Part shown: in pieces, positions 1 to 8,141 of the stretch
Position numbering within the stretch: the stretch's first letter is position 1
Layout of the letters: each line of letters opens with the position of its first letter
From: Candidatus Enterococcus stercoripullorum
GTDB lineage: Bacteria > Bacillota > Bacilli > Lactobacillales > Enterococcaceae
Direction: 5' to 3'
DNA: 35,087 nt
Assembly: GCA_019120335.1 (NCBI GenBank)
Contig: DWVH01000052.1
Span: forward strand, 1 to 35,087
The notes under the pieces: model-generated
Database searches by the model: none
What the model was told of the DNA's origin: nothing
Seen by the model: only the letters and a program-made list of their open reading frames with translations
Program-made: the position numbers and the translations under genes

Positions 1-510
1 TTAGATACGCAGTCACCCGAAGATATTGCTTGTATTAGTGTTGAGAAGGTTTCAGAAGATTTTCATGCTAGATATAACGTGGTAGAAAAGACCTATGAAT
101 ATCGTTTACAAATCCAAAAACCACGTGTACCTTTTAGAAGAAAATACGCTGCTTATTATGCTTATCCTTTGAATGTTGAAAAGATGCAACAAGCGATAAC
201 TGATTTTTTAGGGACGCATGATTTTTCAGCCTTTTGCGCTAGTGGGAGCTCAGTTGAGGATAAGGTGCGAACAGTCTATGAAGCAAATATCCGACAAGAC
301 GAGGGAAATGGGGAGTTGATTTTTACTTTTAGAGGTGATGGTTTTTTATATAAGATGATTCGTATCATGGTAGGAACACTATTAAAAATTGGCAATGAAC
401 GAATGCCAGTAGATGCCATTCCAGCTATTATCGCCTCTAAAGATCGTAATCAAGCAGGACCCACGGCTCATCCTGAAGGGTTATATTTAAAAAGAGTCAA
501 ATATGAATAA
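1..510 (+). CDS. truA: tRNA pseudouridine synthase A, C-terminal part (5' end outside window)
   Basis: TruA converts uridines 38-40 in the anticodon arm of many tRNAs to pseudouridine. The open frame runs from base 1 without a start, so about 169 C-terminal residues are present. The GTG at 79 is internal, because conserved sequence lies upstream in the same frame (FHARYN at about codons 21-26, then KTYEYR). The catalytic aspartate motif (GRTDAGVHA in the family) would be upstream and is not in the window. The C-terminal half is visible: DFSAFCASG, then FRGDGFLYKMIRIMVGTLL, a strong TruA signature, and a final LYLKRVKY. The gene ends in a strong hairpin shared with the converging yfhO gene. 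I am confident of the family; only the left boundary is missing. Confidence 0.95.
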   Translation, partial: LDTQSPEDIACISVEKVSEDFHARYNVVEKTYEYRLQIQKPRVPFRRKYAAYYAYPLNVEKMQQAITDFLGTHDFSAFCASGSSVEDKVRTVYEANIRQDEGNGELIFTFRGDGFLYKMIRIMVGTLLKIGNERMPVDAIPAIIASKDRNQAGPTAHPEGLYLKRVKYE

Positions 511-516
511 TCAAAT

Positions 517-556
517 AGAGCGCTATGGACTAATGATTAGACATAGCGCTCTTTTA
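517..556. terminator. Terminator between converging truA and yfhO
   Basis: Perfect stem AGAGCGCTATG (517-527) with CATAGCGCTCT (542-552), followed by TTTTA on the plus strand. The loop is itself partly self-complementary (CTAAT/ATTAG). The hairpin sits between two converging genes, so it probably serves both, but the T-tract is better for truA. Confidence 0.85.
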
Positions 557-560
557 TTGT

Positions 561-3146
561 TTAGCGGAGTAGTTTCTTTCGGTGATAATAACAATATAAG
601 CCAAAAAGTACGGTTGCTGTTAAGCTGATTCCTGTACCTAAGAATAACCCTGGTGGATAATACGTCAAGGTTAGTGTGTGTTTGCCTTTTTTGACGGGTA
701 TCGTAATTAATGCATTTTTAAAGGCTTTTATTGGTACTTTTTTCCCATCAATTTTGGCTTGCCAACCTTTATCATAAGCTAAGGTAGTAAAGAGAACTTG
801 ATCTTCTTTTGCTTCAAAGGTCGCAGTCGCTTGGTTTTTATTCACTTGAAAAGCTACTTCATTTTGTCTTAGTACATTGATGGCTTGCTGATAAGCGTTG
901 GTATCAAGTAGTAGTACTTTAGGTGTTAGGAAGGATAGCTTTTGATTCCCATTTAGGCTGATTGTGAATTGAAAAGTAGTATCCTGATTAAAGTAGCCTA
1001 AATTATAATATTGACCATTAATATCGATTTGACTTTCATAGCTTGAATGAGCTGTTGTTACTGTTGCGCTACTTGCATTCAATTGCGAGAAGTCAAAAGG
1101 AAACAGGCTGACATAAGCTTGGGTATTAGCCGGAATAAAGACTTGATAAGTAATTTTTTGTTCTTGGTCCGGATTTTGTTGAATATAGGTAGTAATATTG
1201 CCATTCTCATCAATTTTAGTGTTGGTTTGTTGCACTAAAGAGACTGTGGTGAACTGAAAATATTCCTGATTTTGCCGAGATAAGGCATTGAATAGATTTT
1301 TTTGACTTGCCAAGTTATCGAATGTAGGTTGTTGGACGTTATAGATATCTTCAGGAGCAAGTATACCTAATTCAAGGGCATTATGATTTTCGTATAGTTG
1401 ATAATTCCCTACTTTTTGCTTTTGGATAAAGCCGTATTTTTCTACTGGTTGCGTAGATAAGTTGTACTTGATATCAAAAAGGCTATCCATCAATAGGGTA
1501 TTGTTTGGATAACGTAAATTAAGATTGGTGCCACGTGACCGAAATCCGAGTTGATTTAAATAGCTAGAAGCGTGACGATTACGCATAGATGAAAATAAGC
1601 CAATCCCAGCATAGTTGTAATGAAAAGCATCATTAACCGAGACAGGATCGAGATTTTCTAGACGATAAAAATCTTGATTATGCTGTTTTGTATAACCAAC
1701 CAATGCCGAAATAGCTGGATAAGGATCTGTATATAGTGAACGTGAAGCATAGACCCAATCATTGCGAATCCCTAAAATTAAGTAATAGGAATTGATAGAC
1801 ATTTCGCCAAATGCTATGACAAGTAAAAGTAGCGAGAATATTTTTTTAGAAAAGCGATTCCGATAAATAAAAAGAATCATGTAAATCGTAAGGACAATTG
1901 CAGTTATCCATGCTGAAGAAGGCGTAAGAAAAAGGTATTCTTTTTCAGCTTTTCCAAAATAGGCAATCGCAAATAAAAGTAGCCAAAATAAGCATGTATA
2001 GGATAATGTTATTCTTGAATAGTGATAGATATCTGTGAGGCCAAACCCTGCTAAATAAACGACAACAAATGAGAATAAAAAGGCAAAACGAAATAAAAAC
2101 ATATTAGGGGTGTGCATACCTTGCCAAAACAAATTTAAAGGTTCTAAATAAAAGCTTGCTATCAGTATGGCAATTAAAACGGTATAAGCAATTTTTTCTT
2201 TAAGTAAAAAACGTTTATTCATATAATATAAGGTTAAGCCAATCAGACTTAGTAGTCCTACAAAAACAAAGGGAATGGAGCCGTATTTTGTCGTATCGTA
2301 AACGCCAATAAAATTTTTGATAAGTAAATCGAGTGTAGCAGTATCTTCGGTTTTCCATTGGGAGATTTTTGTGAGTGACTCACCGTTTGTCTTTAGGTCA
2401 ATAAGGGTCGGTAATAAGATAAACATAGAAGCGCAACCACTACAAATTCCCGTCATAAAAAATGGGATAATGGCGGCTTTGGTTTGTCTGAAATTTGCAA
2501 CAAGTTGAACAAAAAAGAACATTACAGAGAATACACCAATCATAAAACCAAAATAAAAACTTGTGCAAAATAAAAGAAAATAACTGATAAATAATAAGCC
2601 AACTTTTTGTTTAGCGATTAGTCTTTGAATACCTAAAATCACTAAGGGTAAATAAATAAATGCATCTAGCCACATGATTAATTCTGATTGCGCAACAGCA
2701 AAAGATAAGAGCGAATAGCAAGTGACCAAAGCAAGTCGAAGTGTTTCTGGTAATTTAGGATAAGTTGACTTGGCCAGTACACCGAAGCTTAAGCCCATCA
2801 TGCCAAATTTGACTAAAGTTAAAAAATAGAGTGCATCAGGCATGAGTTGGTTTGGAAAAAAGAGTACTATAGGGGTAAAAATCCCTCCCAAATAATAGGC
2901 TGCTAGTGAAAGATAGTTTAAGCCTAGTGCTGCATTAAATGTGTAAAAAATACTTTGTTTGCCTAGTAAGACTTGCCGAAAACTAGCATGAAAGTTGGAA
3001 AATTGAGCAAACGCATCACTGGCTAAAATACTGCGATCACTTCCAGGATAGATACCATTTAAAAGATAGACAAAAGTCATGATAATTACTGGTAAGAAAA
3101 AACTAATAAGTAAGTAAGATTTATTTTGTTTGATATATTGCCTCAT
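561..3146 (-). CDS. yfhO: YfhO-family polytopic membrane glycosyltransferase
   Basis: This 861-residue protein has the layout of the YfhO family. There is an N-terminal hydrophobic helix (about residues 11-30), an acidic extracytoplasmic segment GSDRSILASDAFAQF (D37 and D44) typical of GT-C-type enzymes, about a dozen membrane helices to about residue 460, a large soluble extracytoplasmic domain (about 470-830) and a last membrane helix before a basic tail (YYHRKKLLR). In Bacillus and Listeria, YfhO proteins are linked to decorating lipoteichoic acid with sugars taken from an undecaprenyl-phosphate donor. That role is knowledge of the family; the acceptor here is unknown. The ribosome binding site is weak (TGAGG), with a 9-10 base gap to the ATG. 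No CsbB- or GtcA-like partner is adjacent. Confidence 0.85.
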   Translation of the reverse strand: MRQYIKQNKSYLLISFFLPVIIMTFVYLLNGIYPGSDRSILASDAFAQFSNFHASFRQVLLGKQSIFYTFNAALGLNYLSLAAYYLGGIFTPIVLFFPNQLMPDALYFLTLVKFGMMGLSFGVLAKSTYPKLPETLRLALVTCYSLLSFAVAQSELIMWLDAFIYLPLVILGIQRLIAKQKVGLLFISYFLLFCTSFYFGFMIGVFSVMFFFVQLVANFRQTKAAIIPFFMTGICSGCASMFILLPTLIDLKTNGESLTKISQWKTEDTATLDLLIKNFIGVYDTTKYGSIPFVFVGLLSLIGLTLYYMNKRFLLKEKIAYTVLIAILIASFYLEPLNLFWQGMHTPNMFLFRFAFLFSFVVVYLAGFGLTDIYHYSRITLSYTCLFWLLLFAIAYFGKAEKEYLFLTPSSAWITAIVLTIYMILFIYRNRFSKKIFSLLLLVIAFGEMSINSYYLILGIRNDWVYASRSLYTDPYPAISALVGYTKQHNQDFYRLENLDPVSVNDAFHYNYAGIGLFSSMRNRHASSYLNQLGFRSRGTNLNLRYPNNTLLMDSLFDIKYNLSTQPVEKYGFIQKQKVGNYQLYENHNALELGILAPEDIYNVQQPTFDNLASQKNLFNALSRQNQEYFQFTTVSLVQQTNTKIDENGNITTYIQQNPDQEQKITYQVFIPANTQAYVSLFPFDFSQLNASSATVTTAHSSYESQIDINGQYYNLGYFNQDTTFQFTISLNGNQKLSFLTPKVLLLDTNAYQQAINVLRQNEVAFQVNKNQATATFEAKEDQVLFTTLAYDKGWQAKIDGKKVPIKAFKNALITIPVKKGKHTLTLTYYPPGLFLGTGISLTATVLFGLYCYYHRKKLLR

Positions 3147-3213
3147 AAATGAATAACCTCAGTATAAAATAGTATAAAAACATTGTACCATAAGAAACGA
3201 GATAAGAAAGGGC

Positions 3214-3245
3214 AAAAAAAAAGAAGCCACAACCAATGCAGCTTC
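3214..3245 (-). terminator. rpmB terminator
   Basis: Read on the minus strand, GAAGC (complement of 3241-3245) pairs with GCTTC (complement of 3223-3227), followed by nine T residues (complement of 3214-3222). It lies just downstream of the rpmB stop. Confidence 0.8.
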
Positions 3246-3262
3246 GTTATTTCGTTTATTAA

Positions 3263-3451
3263 TTAAACTCGCTCAACTTTTCCAGATTTCAAAGCACGAG
3301 TTGATACCCAAACTTTTTGAGGTTTGCCATCAATTAATACACGAACTTTTTGTAAGTTAGGTTTAACTGTACGTTTTGTAGCGTTCATTGCGTGTGAACG
3401 GTTATTTCCACTTTTAGTTTTACGACCTGTAAAGTAGCAAACTTTTGCCAT
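3263..3451 (-). CDS. rpmB: 50S ribosomal protein L28
   Basis: L28 is a small protein of the large ribosomal subunit. The 62-residue product begins [20 protein letters not shown] and ends [13 protein letters not shown], close to the standard Firmicutes L28 over its whole length. The start is fixed by a perfect AAGGAGG 6 bases upstream of the ATG. The gene is transcribed alone from its own promoter and has its own terminator. Its divergent position relative to yloU-fakA is common in Firmicutes. Only one of the four cysteines of zinc-binding L28 forms is seen (C5), so this is a zinc-independent form. Confidence 0.98.
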   Translation of the reverse strand: MAKVCYFTGRKTKSGNNRSHAMNATKRTVKPNLQKVRVLIDGKPQKVWVSTRALKSGKVERV

Positions 3452-3479
3452 GTGTTTTTCCTCCTTTGCCTTGATGTGG

Positions 3480-3498
3480 GAGCGATTATTTTCGTCTC
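3480..3498 (-). other. Small hairpin at the 5' end of the rpmB leader
   Basis: On the minus strand GAG-A-CGA AAATAA TCG-CTC forms a six-pair stem with one bulged A. By promoter position it begins within a few bases of the predicted transcript start. It may protect the mRNA end or bind a ribosomal protein; this is inference. Confidence 0.35.
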
Positions 3499-3508
3499 AT
3501 ACCAAATT

Positions 3509-3537
3509 AATTTATCATATAGTTAAGAAAAAGGCAA
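3509..3537 (-). promoter_or_regulatory. rpmB promoter
   Basis: On the minus strand: -35 TTGCCT (complement of 3532-3537), 17-base spacer, -10 TAAATT (complement of 3509-3514) preceded by a TGA extension. The predicted start is near 3502, about 50 bases before the ATG. Confidence 0.6.
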
Positions 3538-3555
3538 GAGATATTTTAGAATTCA

Positions 3556-3584
3556 TTGACATTTTTTCTTAAACATTGTAAATT
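3556..3584 (+). promoter_or_regulatory. Upstream promoter of yloU-fakA
   Basis: -35 TTGACA at 3556-3561, spacer of exactly 17, -10 TAAATT at 3579-3584. The predicted start near 3591 leaves a leader of about 100 bases. Confidence 0.7.
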
Positions 3585-3617
3585 AAACAAGGTTAGAGGG
3601 ATTCATTTGGCTAGCCC

Positions 3618-3646
3618 TTTTCATAAGATAGTAGCTATGATAGAAT
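3618..3646 (+). promoter_or_regulatory. Possible second promoter of yloU-fakA
   Basis: TTTTCA (3618-3623), 17-base spacer ending in TGA, then TAGAAT (3641-3646), an extended -10 form. It would start transcription about 40 bases before the yloU ATG. Weaker than the upstream promoter. Confidence 0.4.
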
Positions 3647-3691
3647 GAACTTATTGAATAAAAATAAGGTCCAGATGAAGGAGGAATTCTG

Positions 3692-4054
3692 ATGGCTGTA
3701 AAAATGATGACGCAAAATGGCTTAATCGAAATGTCCAATGATGTAATCGCAACAGTAGTAGGTGGAGCGGCTACAGATGTATTTGGCATTGTCGGTATGG
3801 CTAGCAAAAAACAAATTAAAGATAATATTAATGAAATTTTACGAAAAGAGAACTATTCAAAAGGTGTGGTTGTCCGTCAAGAAGAAAATGGCGTGGCAGT
3901 AGATGTGTACACAATCGTTAGTTATGGTACAAAGATTTCTGAAGTTTCTCGCAATGTCCAAGAAAAAGTGAAATATAATCTTGAAACAATGCTTGGTGTA
4001 ACTGCAAACTCAGTCAATGTTTTTGTCCAAGGTGTCCGTGTCTTACCCGAATAA
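3692..4054 (+). CDS. yloU: Asp23/Gls24 (DUF322) family protein YloU
   Basis: A 120-residue Asp23-family protein of the small YloU subgroup. The core GLIEMSNDVIATVVGGAATDVFGIVGMASK is the standard N-terminal signature; the rest, with VAVDVYTIVSYGTKI and the final VNVFVQGVRVLP, alternates strands and helices. No membrane segment is seen. The gene nearly always precedes fakA in Firmicutes, and here it is 38 bases upstream on the same transcript. Its biochemical role is not well established; proteins of the family are linked to envelope stress and membrane association. The start is supported by GAAGGAGG before the ATG. Assignment is firm at family level and open for function. Confidence 0.93.
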   Translation: MAVKMMTQNGLIEMSNDVIATVVGGAATDVFGIVGMASKKQIKDNINEILRKENYSKGVVVRQEENGVAVDVYTIVSYGTKISEVSRNVQEKVKYNLETMLGVTANSVNVFVQGVRVLPE

Positions 4055-4092
4055 ACTAGCGGATAATTTTTAATGAGGAGGATTTTTTTCAA

Positions 4093-5769
4093 GTGGTGGT
4101 AAATAAGATTAGCGCTAGTCAGTTCCAAGAAATGGTACAAGCTGGGGCAACACGATTACAAGCAAATGCAGAATATGTCAATTCTTTAAACGTTTTTCCA
4201 GTTCCTGATGGGGATACTGGGACAAATATGAACTTAACAATGACTTCTGGAGCAAAAGCTGTGAGTGATTCAGCTAGTGAGCATGTCGGTGAGTTAGCAA
4301 AATGCTTATCTAAAGGCTTATTAATGGGGGCTCGTGGAAATTCTGGAGTTATTTTATCCCAATTATTCCGCGGATTTGGTAAAGCAATGATTGATTTTGA
4401 GAGCTTAGATGCCAAACAATTAGCAGCGGCCTTTACCAATGGCGTGAATACAGCCTACAAAGCTGTGATGAAGCCAGTTGAAGGAACGATTTTAACCGTA
4501 GCACGTGTCGGCGCTGAATTTGGTGAACGCAAAGCAAAAGAAAGTGATGATTGCGTTGAAGTCATGCAAGCCGTAGTAAAAGGGGCGAAAAAAGCTTTAG
4601 CCAAAACACCAGATTTATTGCCAGTATTAAAAGAAGTAGGCGTAGTTGATAGCGGTGGACAAGGTTTATTATTTGTTTATGAAGGATTTTTAAATGCTTT
4701 AACTGGTAATTTTGAAGAAGATGAACAGTTTACTTTAACATTGGCTTCTATGGATCAAATGGTTCACGCAGAACATGAGCGCTCGGTGCAAGGTCAATTA
4801 GCCACTGAAGATATCAAGTTTGGTTACTGTACAGAAATCATGGTGAAAATTGGGGAAGGCCCAACTGTAGATAGTGAATTTGAGTATGATACTTTCCGTA
4901 ATTATTTAAATGAACTTGGAGATTCTTTATTAGTGGTGAATGATGATGAAATTATCAAAGTTCACGTGCACACAGAACATCCTGGTGAAGTGATGAATTA
5001 TGGTCAAAAATTTGGTTCGTTGATTAAAGTCAAAGTAGACAATATGCGTTTACAACATGAAACAATTTTAGAGCATGACCAACAACAAGCGAAACCCCAA
5101 GCAAAACCAAAGATTCCATTTGGTGTCATTGCAATTGCGGCAGGTGAAGGCTTGAAAGAATTATTTACGAGTCTAGGTGTTCATTATGTCATCAGTGGTG
5201 GTCAAACGATGAATCCAAGTACCCAAGATATTATGGATGCTATCGAAGCAATCAATGCTGAACAAGTGATTATCTTACCAAATAATAAAAATATCTTTAT
5301 GGCAGCTGAACAAGCGGCTGAAGTAGCTGAAATTCCTGTTGCAGTTGTACCAAGTAGAACGATTTCTCAAGGGATGACTGCTTTACTAGCCTTTAATCCA
5401 GAAGCTACATTAAATGAAAATAAAGAACAAATGACTGAGATGCTTGAAAACGTCGTGAGTGGTTCTGTAACTCATGCGATTCGTGATACAAGTATTGATG
5501 GTATCGAGATTACTAAGGGCGATTTCTTAGGTATGGTAGATGGCAAGATTGTCGTTTCTAAACCACAGATTTTAGCTGTATGTATGGATACTTTACAAGC
5601 CATGATGGATGAAGATACAGAAATTATCACGATTATCATTGGTGAAGAAGGTAGTGAATCTCAAGCAAAAGAAATTGAAGCTGCATTACTTGCAATCAAT
5701 GCTGAACTTGAAATTGAAATCCATCAAGGAGATCAACCAGTTTATCCATATCTATTCTCAGCAGAATAA
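4093..5769 (+). CDS. fakA: Fatty acid kinase ATP-binding subunit FakA (DAK/DhaL domain, YloV)
   Basis: FakA phosphorylates fatty acids held by a FakB (DegV-family) carrier; the acyl-phosphate then feeds PlsX/PlsY phospholipid synthesis. The DhaL-type kinase domain fills about residues 1-200 and carries the nucleotide and metal motif NVFPVPDGDTGTNMN (about 34-48). A middle region of about 100 residues follows (FGYCTEIMVKI, VNDDEIIKVHVHTEHPGEV). The C-terminal DegV-like half is recognizable from IPFGVIAIAAGEGLKELFTSLG and GGQTMNPSTQDI. The 558-residue length is normal. The start is GTG at 4093 after GAGGAGG; a second GTG at 4096 is also possible. It is co-transcribed with yloU. A FakB gene is not in the window, but plsX lies downstream, which fits the pathway. 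Confidence 0.93.
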   Translation: MVVNKISASQFQEMVQAGATRLQANAEYVNSLNVFPVPDGDTGTNMNLTMTSGAKAVSDSASEHVGELAKCLSKGLLMGARGNSGVILSQLFRGFGKAMIDFESLDAKQLAAAFTNGVNTAYKAVMKPVEGTILTVARVGAEFGERKAKESDDCVEVMQAVVKGAKKALAKTPDLLPVLKEVGVVDSGGQGLLFVYEGFLNALTGNFEEDEQFTLTLASMDQMVHAEHERSVQGQLATEDIKFGYCTEIMVKIGEGPTVDSEFEYDTFRNYLNELGDSLLVVNDDEIIKVHVHTEHPGEVMNYGQKFGSLIKVKVDNMRLQHETILEHDQQQAKPQAKPKIPFGVIAIAAGEGLKELFTSLGVHYVISGGQTMNPSTQDIMDAIEAINAEQVIILPNNKNIFMAAEQAAEVAEIPVAVVPSRTISQGMTALLAFNPEATLNENKEQMTEMLENVVSGSVTHAIRDTSIDGIEITKGDFLGMVDGKIVVSKPQILAVCMDTLQAMMDEDTEIITIIIGEEGSESQAKEIEAALLAINAELEIEIHQGDQPVYPYLFSAE

Positions 5770-5782
5770 AGTATAAATGGTG

Positions 5783-5813
5783 GAGAGTGTGGGAAAACCT
5801 GCACTCTCTTTTA
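5783..5813 (+). terminator. fakA terminator
   Basis: GAGAGTG (5783-5789) pairs with CACTCTC (5802-5808), the stem continues with GG/CC around an AAAA loop, and TTTT follows. It separates fakA from recG, so recG needs its own start or readthrough. Confidence 0.8.
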
Positions 5814-5827
5814 TATAAGGTTGTAAA

Positions 5828-5975
5828 TTGACTCGGTCAGCTACAAGCAAAAGGTTATCAATCAACTTGTGTAAATACATGAAAATTCATGTGTTACCTT
5901 CTGCTAAGAAAGTCGGATGAAAGGAGATTTACTTAAGCAGAAGGGGAAATTTTCCGAGTATTTAGTTGATTGATA
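5828..5975 (+). ncRNA. Candidate structured RNA or recG leader (three-way junction)
   Basis: A closing stem of 12 perfect pairs, TATCAATCAACT (5856-5867) with AGTTGATTGATA (5964-5975), encloses two hairpins. The first is ACATGA/TCATGT, extended by GTAA/TTAC (5871-5897). The second is CCTTCTGCT (5897-5905) with AGCAGAAGG (5936-5944), with a 30-base loop. ACTCGG (5831-5836), outside the closing stem, can pair with CCGAGT (5954-5959) inside it, which would make a pseudoknot. I do not recognize the fold as a known riboswitch or T-box. The pairing is seen directly; that it is a functional RNA is inference. No clear promoter was found before it. Confidence 0.5.
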
Positions 5976-6023
5976 CTAAGTAGGATAAGGTCTGTTCAAT
6001 ACGTCGAAGTAGCTAGTCGATTT

Positions 6024-6056
6024 ACACCGTCTACGATTTGACAAAGAAGGTGGTGT
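6024..6056 (+). promoter_or_regulatory. Possible stem covering the recG ribosome binding site
   Basis: ACACCGTC (6024-6031) can pair over eight positions, two of them G-U, with GGTGGTGT (6049-6056). That segment contains the recG Shine-Dalgarno sequence AAGGTGG, just before the ATG at 6060. The loop is 17 bases. It could limit recG translation. Confidence 0.4.
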
Positions 6057-6059
6057 GAG

Positions 6060-8096
6060 ATGAATTTACAAGATCCAGTAACAGCTTTAAGTGGCGTGGG
6101 GGAAAAACGCGCTGAAACCTTAGCCACTTTAGGTATTGAAACGATTGAAGATTTATTAAGCTACTATCCTTTTCGCTATGAAGATATTCAGGAACGCCAA
6201 ATTCAAGAGATTAATGATCAAGAAAAGGTAACATTAAAAGGTTTAGTGGTCTCGCCAGCTGTATTAAATCGTTTTGGTTATAAGAAATCCAAACTTTCTT
6301 TTCGTTTGATGCAAGAGAATGATGTGTTTATGGTTAGTTTCTTTAATCAGCCTTATTTAAAGGATAAAGTAGTAGTTGGTGAAGAAATTGCTATTTATGG
6401 ACGCTGGGATGCCAAACGCCAGACACTAAATGGCATGAAAATTTTGAGCAGTAGCAGTCAAAATGAAGGTTTTTCGCCGATTTATCATGTCAATAAATCC
6501 ATTAGACAAACAACACTGATTCAATTAATTAAGCAAGCTTTTGAACAATATTATAGCTATATCGAGGAGAATTTACCGCAAAATCTCGTGGATAAGTATC
6601 GTTTATTTGCTAGAAATGAAGCGATGTGGGCGATGCATTTTCCAAAAACAATGGAAGATCATCATCAAGCCAAGCGAAGAGTGATTTTTGAAGAATTTTT
6701 TGTTTTTCAGATGAAGATTCAAGGGCTAAAGACAAGAGAAAAAGCTGAGAAAAACGGGCTCAGCATTCCTTATGATATTCACAAATTAAAAGCCTTTATT
6801 GCGAGTTTGCCATTTGAATTAACGAATGCGCAGAAGAAAGTGACCAATGAGATTTGCAAAGATTTGTTAAGCCCTAAGCATATGCAACGTCTTTTGCAAG
6901 GGGATGTAGGGAGTGGGAAAACTATTGTGGCGGCGATTGTGCTCTATGCCGCAACCACCGCAGGCTTTCAAGGCGCATTGATGGTGCCTACCGAAATCTT
7001 AGCGCAACAACATTACCAATCATTGGCTGAATTATTGCGTCCTTTTGAAGTTAATGTCGCACTTTTGACAGGATCAACTAAAACCAAAGAACGCCAGCAA
7101 ATATTAACTGACTTGAAATCTGGAGAGCTAGATATCATCATTGGGACCCATGCCTTGATACAAGATGAAGTTGATTTTGCTCATCTAGGGTTAGTTATTA
7201 CAGACGAGCAGCATCGATTTGGGGTAAATCAGCGTAAAGTTTTGCGTGAAAAAGGCTATAAACCAGATGTTTTATTCATGACCGCCACGCCGATTCCTAG
7301 AACTTTGGCCATTACCGCCTATGGAGAGATGGATGTTTCAATTATTGATGAGCTGCCAGCTGGTCGCATTCCAATTGTGACGCGTTGGGTGCTTCCTAAA
7401 CAGCTCGACCAAGTATTGAAATGGGGGCAAACTGAACTTGCAAGCCACCATCAAATGTACGTCATCTGTCCGCTCATTGAAGAATCAGAAAATTTAGATG
7501 TAGAAAATGCGCAAAAAATTTATGAGCAACTACGGGATTATTATGCCCCTGATTATCAAGTGGGACTCTTACATGGACGGATGAAAAATGATGAAAAAGA
7601 TGCGGTCATGCAAGCATTTAAAGAAAATCAGTTGCAAGTATTGGTTTCAACCACGGTCATTGAAGTAGGGGTGAATGTACCGAATGCGACGGCGATGATT
7701 ATTATTGATGCAGATCGCTTTGGCTTAGCACAACTTCACCAATTAAGAGGGCGTGTCGGTCGGGGAAGTCAAGCCTCTTACTGTATCTTAGTGGCAAATC
7801 CCAAAAATGAAGTTGGTAAAGAGCGAATGAAAATCATGACACAGACCAATAACGGCTTTGTGGTCAGCCAAAAAGATTTGGAATTACGAGGACCAGGAGA
7901 AGTATTTGGGAATCGTCAATCAGGCTTGCCGGTCTTTCATTTTGCAGATATTGTGGCTGATGCGCATGTTTTAGAAATAGCAAAAGAAGAAGCCCAAGCG
8001 ATTTATGCACAAAAAGATTGGCAGATTTTACCGATGTATCAGAATTTGGTAAACTATCTAGTGACTGATAAAAATAATGGCGAATTTTTCGACTAA
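6060..8096 (+). CDS. recG: ATP-dependent DNA helicase RecG
   Basis: RecG remodels stalled replication forks and branched recombination intermediates. The 678-residue product has the expected order. There is an N-terminal wedge/OB-fold region (about 1-250) with LSGVGEKRAETLATLGI near the start. The superfamily 2 helicase domains follow: Walker A GDVGSGKT (about 280), Walker B DEQH (about 381), motif III MTATPIPRTLAI, and motif VI HQLRGRVGRG. The C-terminus contains the LELRGPGEVFGNRQSG segment of the family. The ATG follows AAGAAGGTGG. In this genome recG is preceded by a fakA terminator and an unusually structured 246-base gap, which suggests separate control. It runs into plsX with a 45-base gap. 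Confidence 0.97.
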   Translation: MNLQDPVTALSGVGEKRAETLATLGIETIEDLLSYYPFRYEDIQERQIQEINDQEKVTLKGLVVSPAVLNRFGYKKSKLSFRLMQENDVFMVSFFNQPYLKDKVVVGEEIAIYGRWDAKRQTLNGMKILSSSSQNEGFSPIYHVNKSIRQTTLIQLIKQAFEQYYSYIEENLPQNLVDKYRLFARNEAMWAMHFPKTMEDHHQAKRRVIFEEFFVFQMKIQGLKTREKAEKNGLSIPYDIHKLKAFIASLPFELTNAQKKVTNEICKDLLSPKHMQRLLQGDVGSGKTIVAAIVLYAATTAGFQGALMVPTEILAQQHYQSLAELLRPFEVNVALLTGSTKTKERQQILTDLKSGELDIIIGTHALIQDEVDFAHLGLVITDEQHRFGVNQRKVLREKGYKPDVLFMTATPIPRTLAITAYGEMDVSIIDELPAGRIPIVTRWVLPKQLDQVLKWGQTELASHHQMYVICPLIEESENLDVENAQKIYEQLRDYYAPDYQVGLLHGRMKNDEKDAVMQAFKENQLQVLVSTTVIEVGVNVPNATAMIIIDADRFGLAQLHQLRGRVGRGSQASYCILVANPKNEVGKERMKIMTQTNNGFVVSQKDLELRGPGEVFGNRQSGLPVFHFADIVADAHVLEIAKEEAQAIYAQKDWQILPMYQNLVNYLVTDKNNGEFFD

Positions 8097-8141
8097 CAGA
8101 TATAATAGAATTATTCCATGAAAAAAAGGTGAGGCGAAGAA

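Noticed and set aside
5814-6059. T-box or known riboswitch before recG
   Set aside because: No T-box sequence, and no conserved core of a riboswitch class I know, was found.
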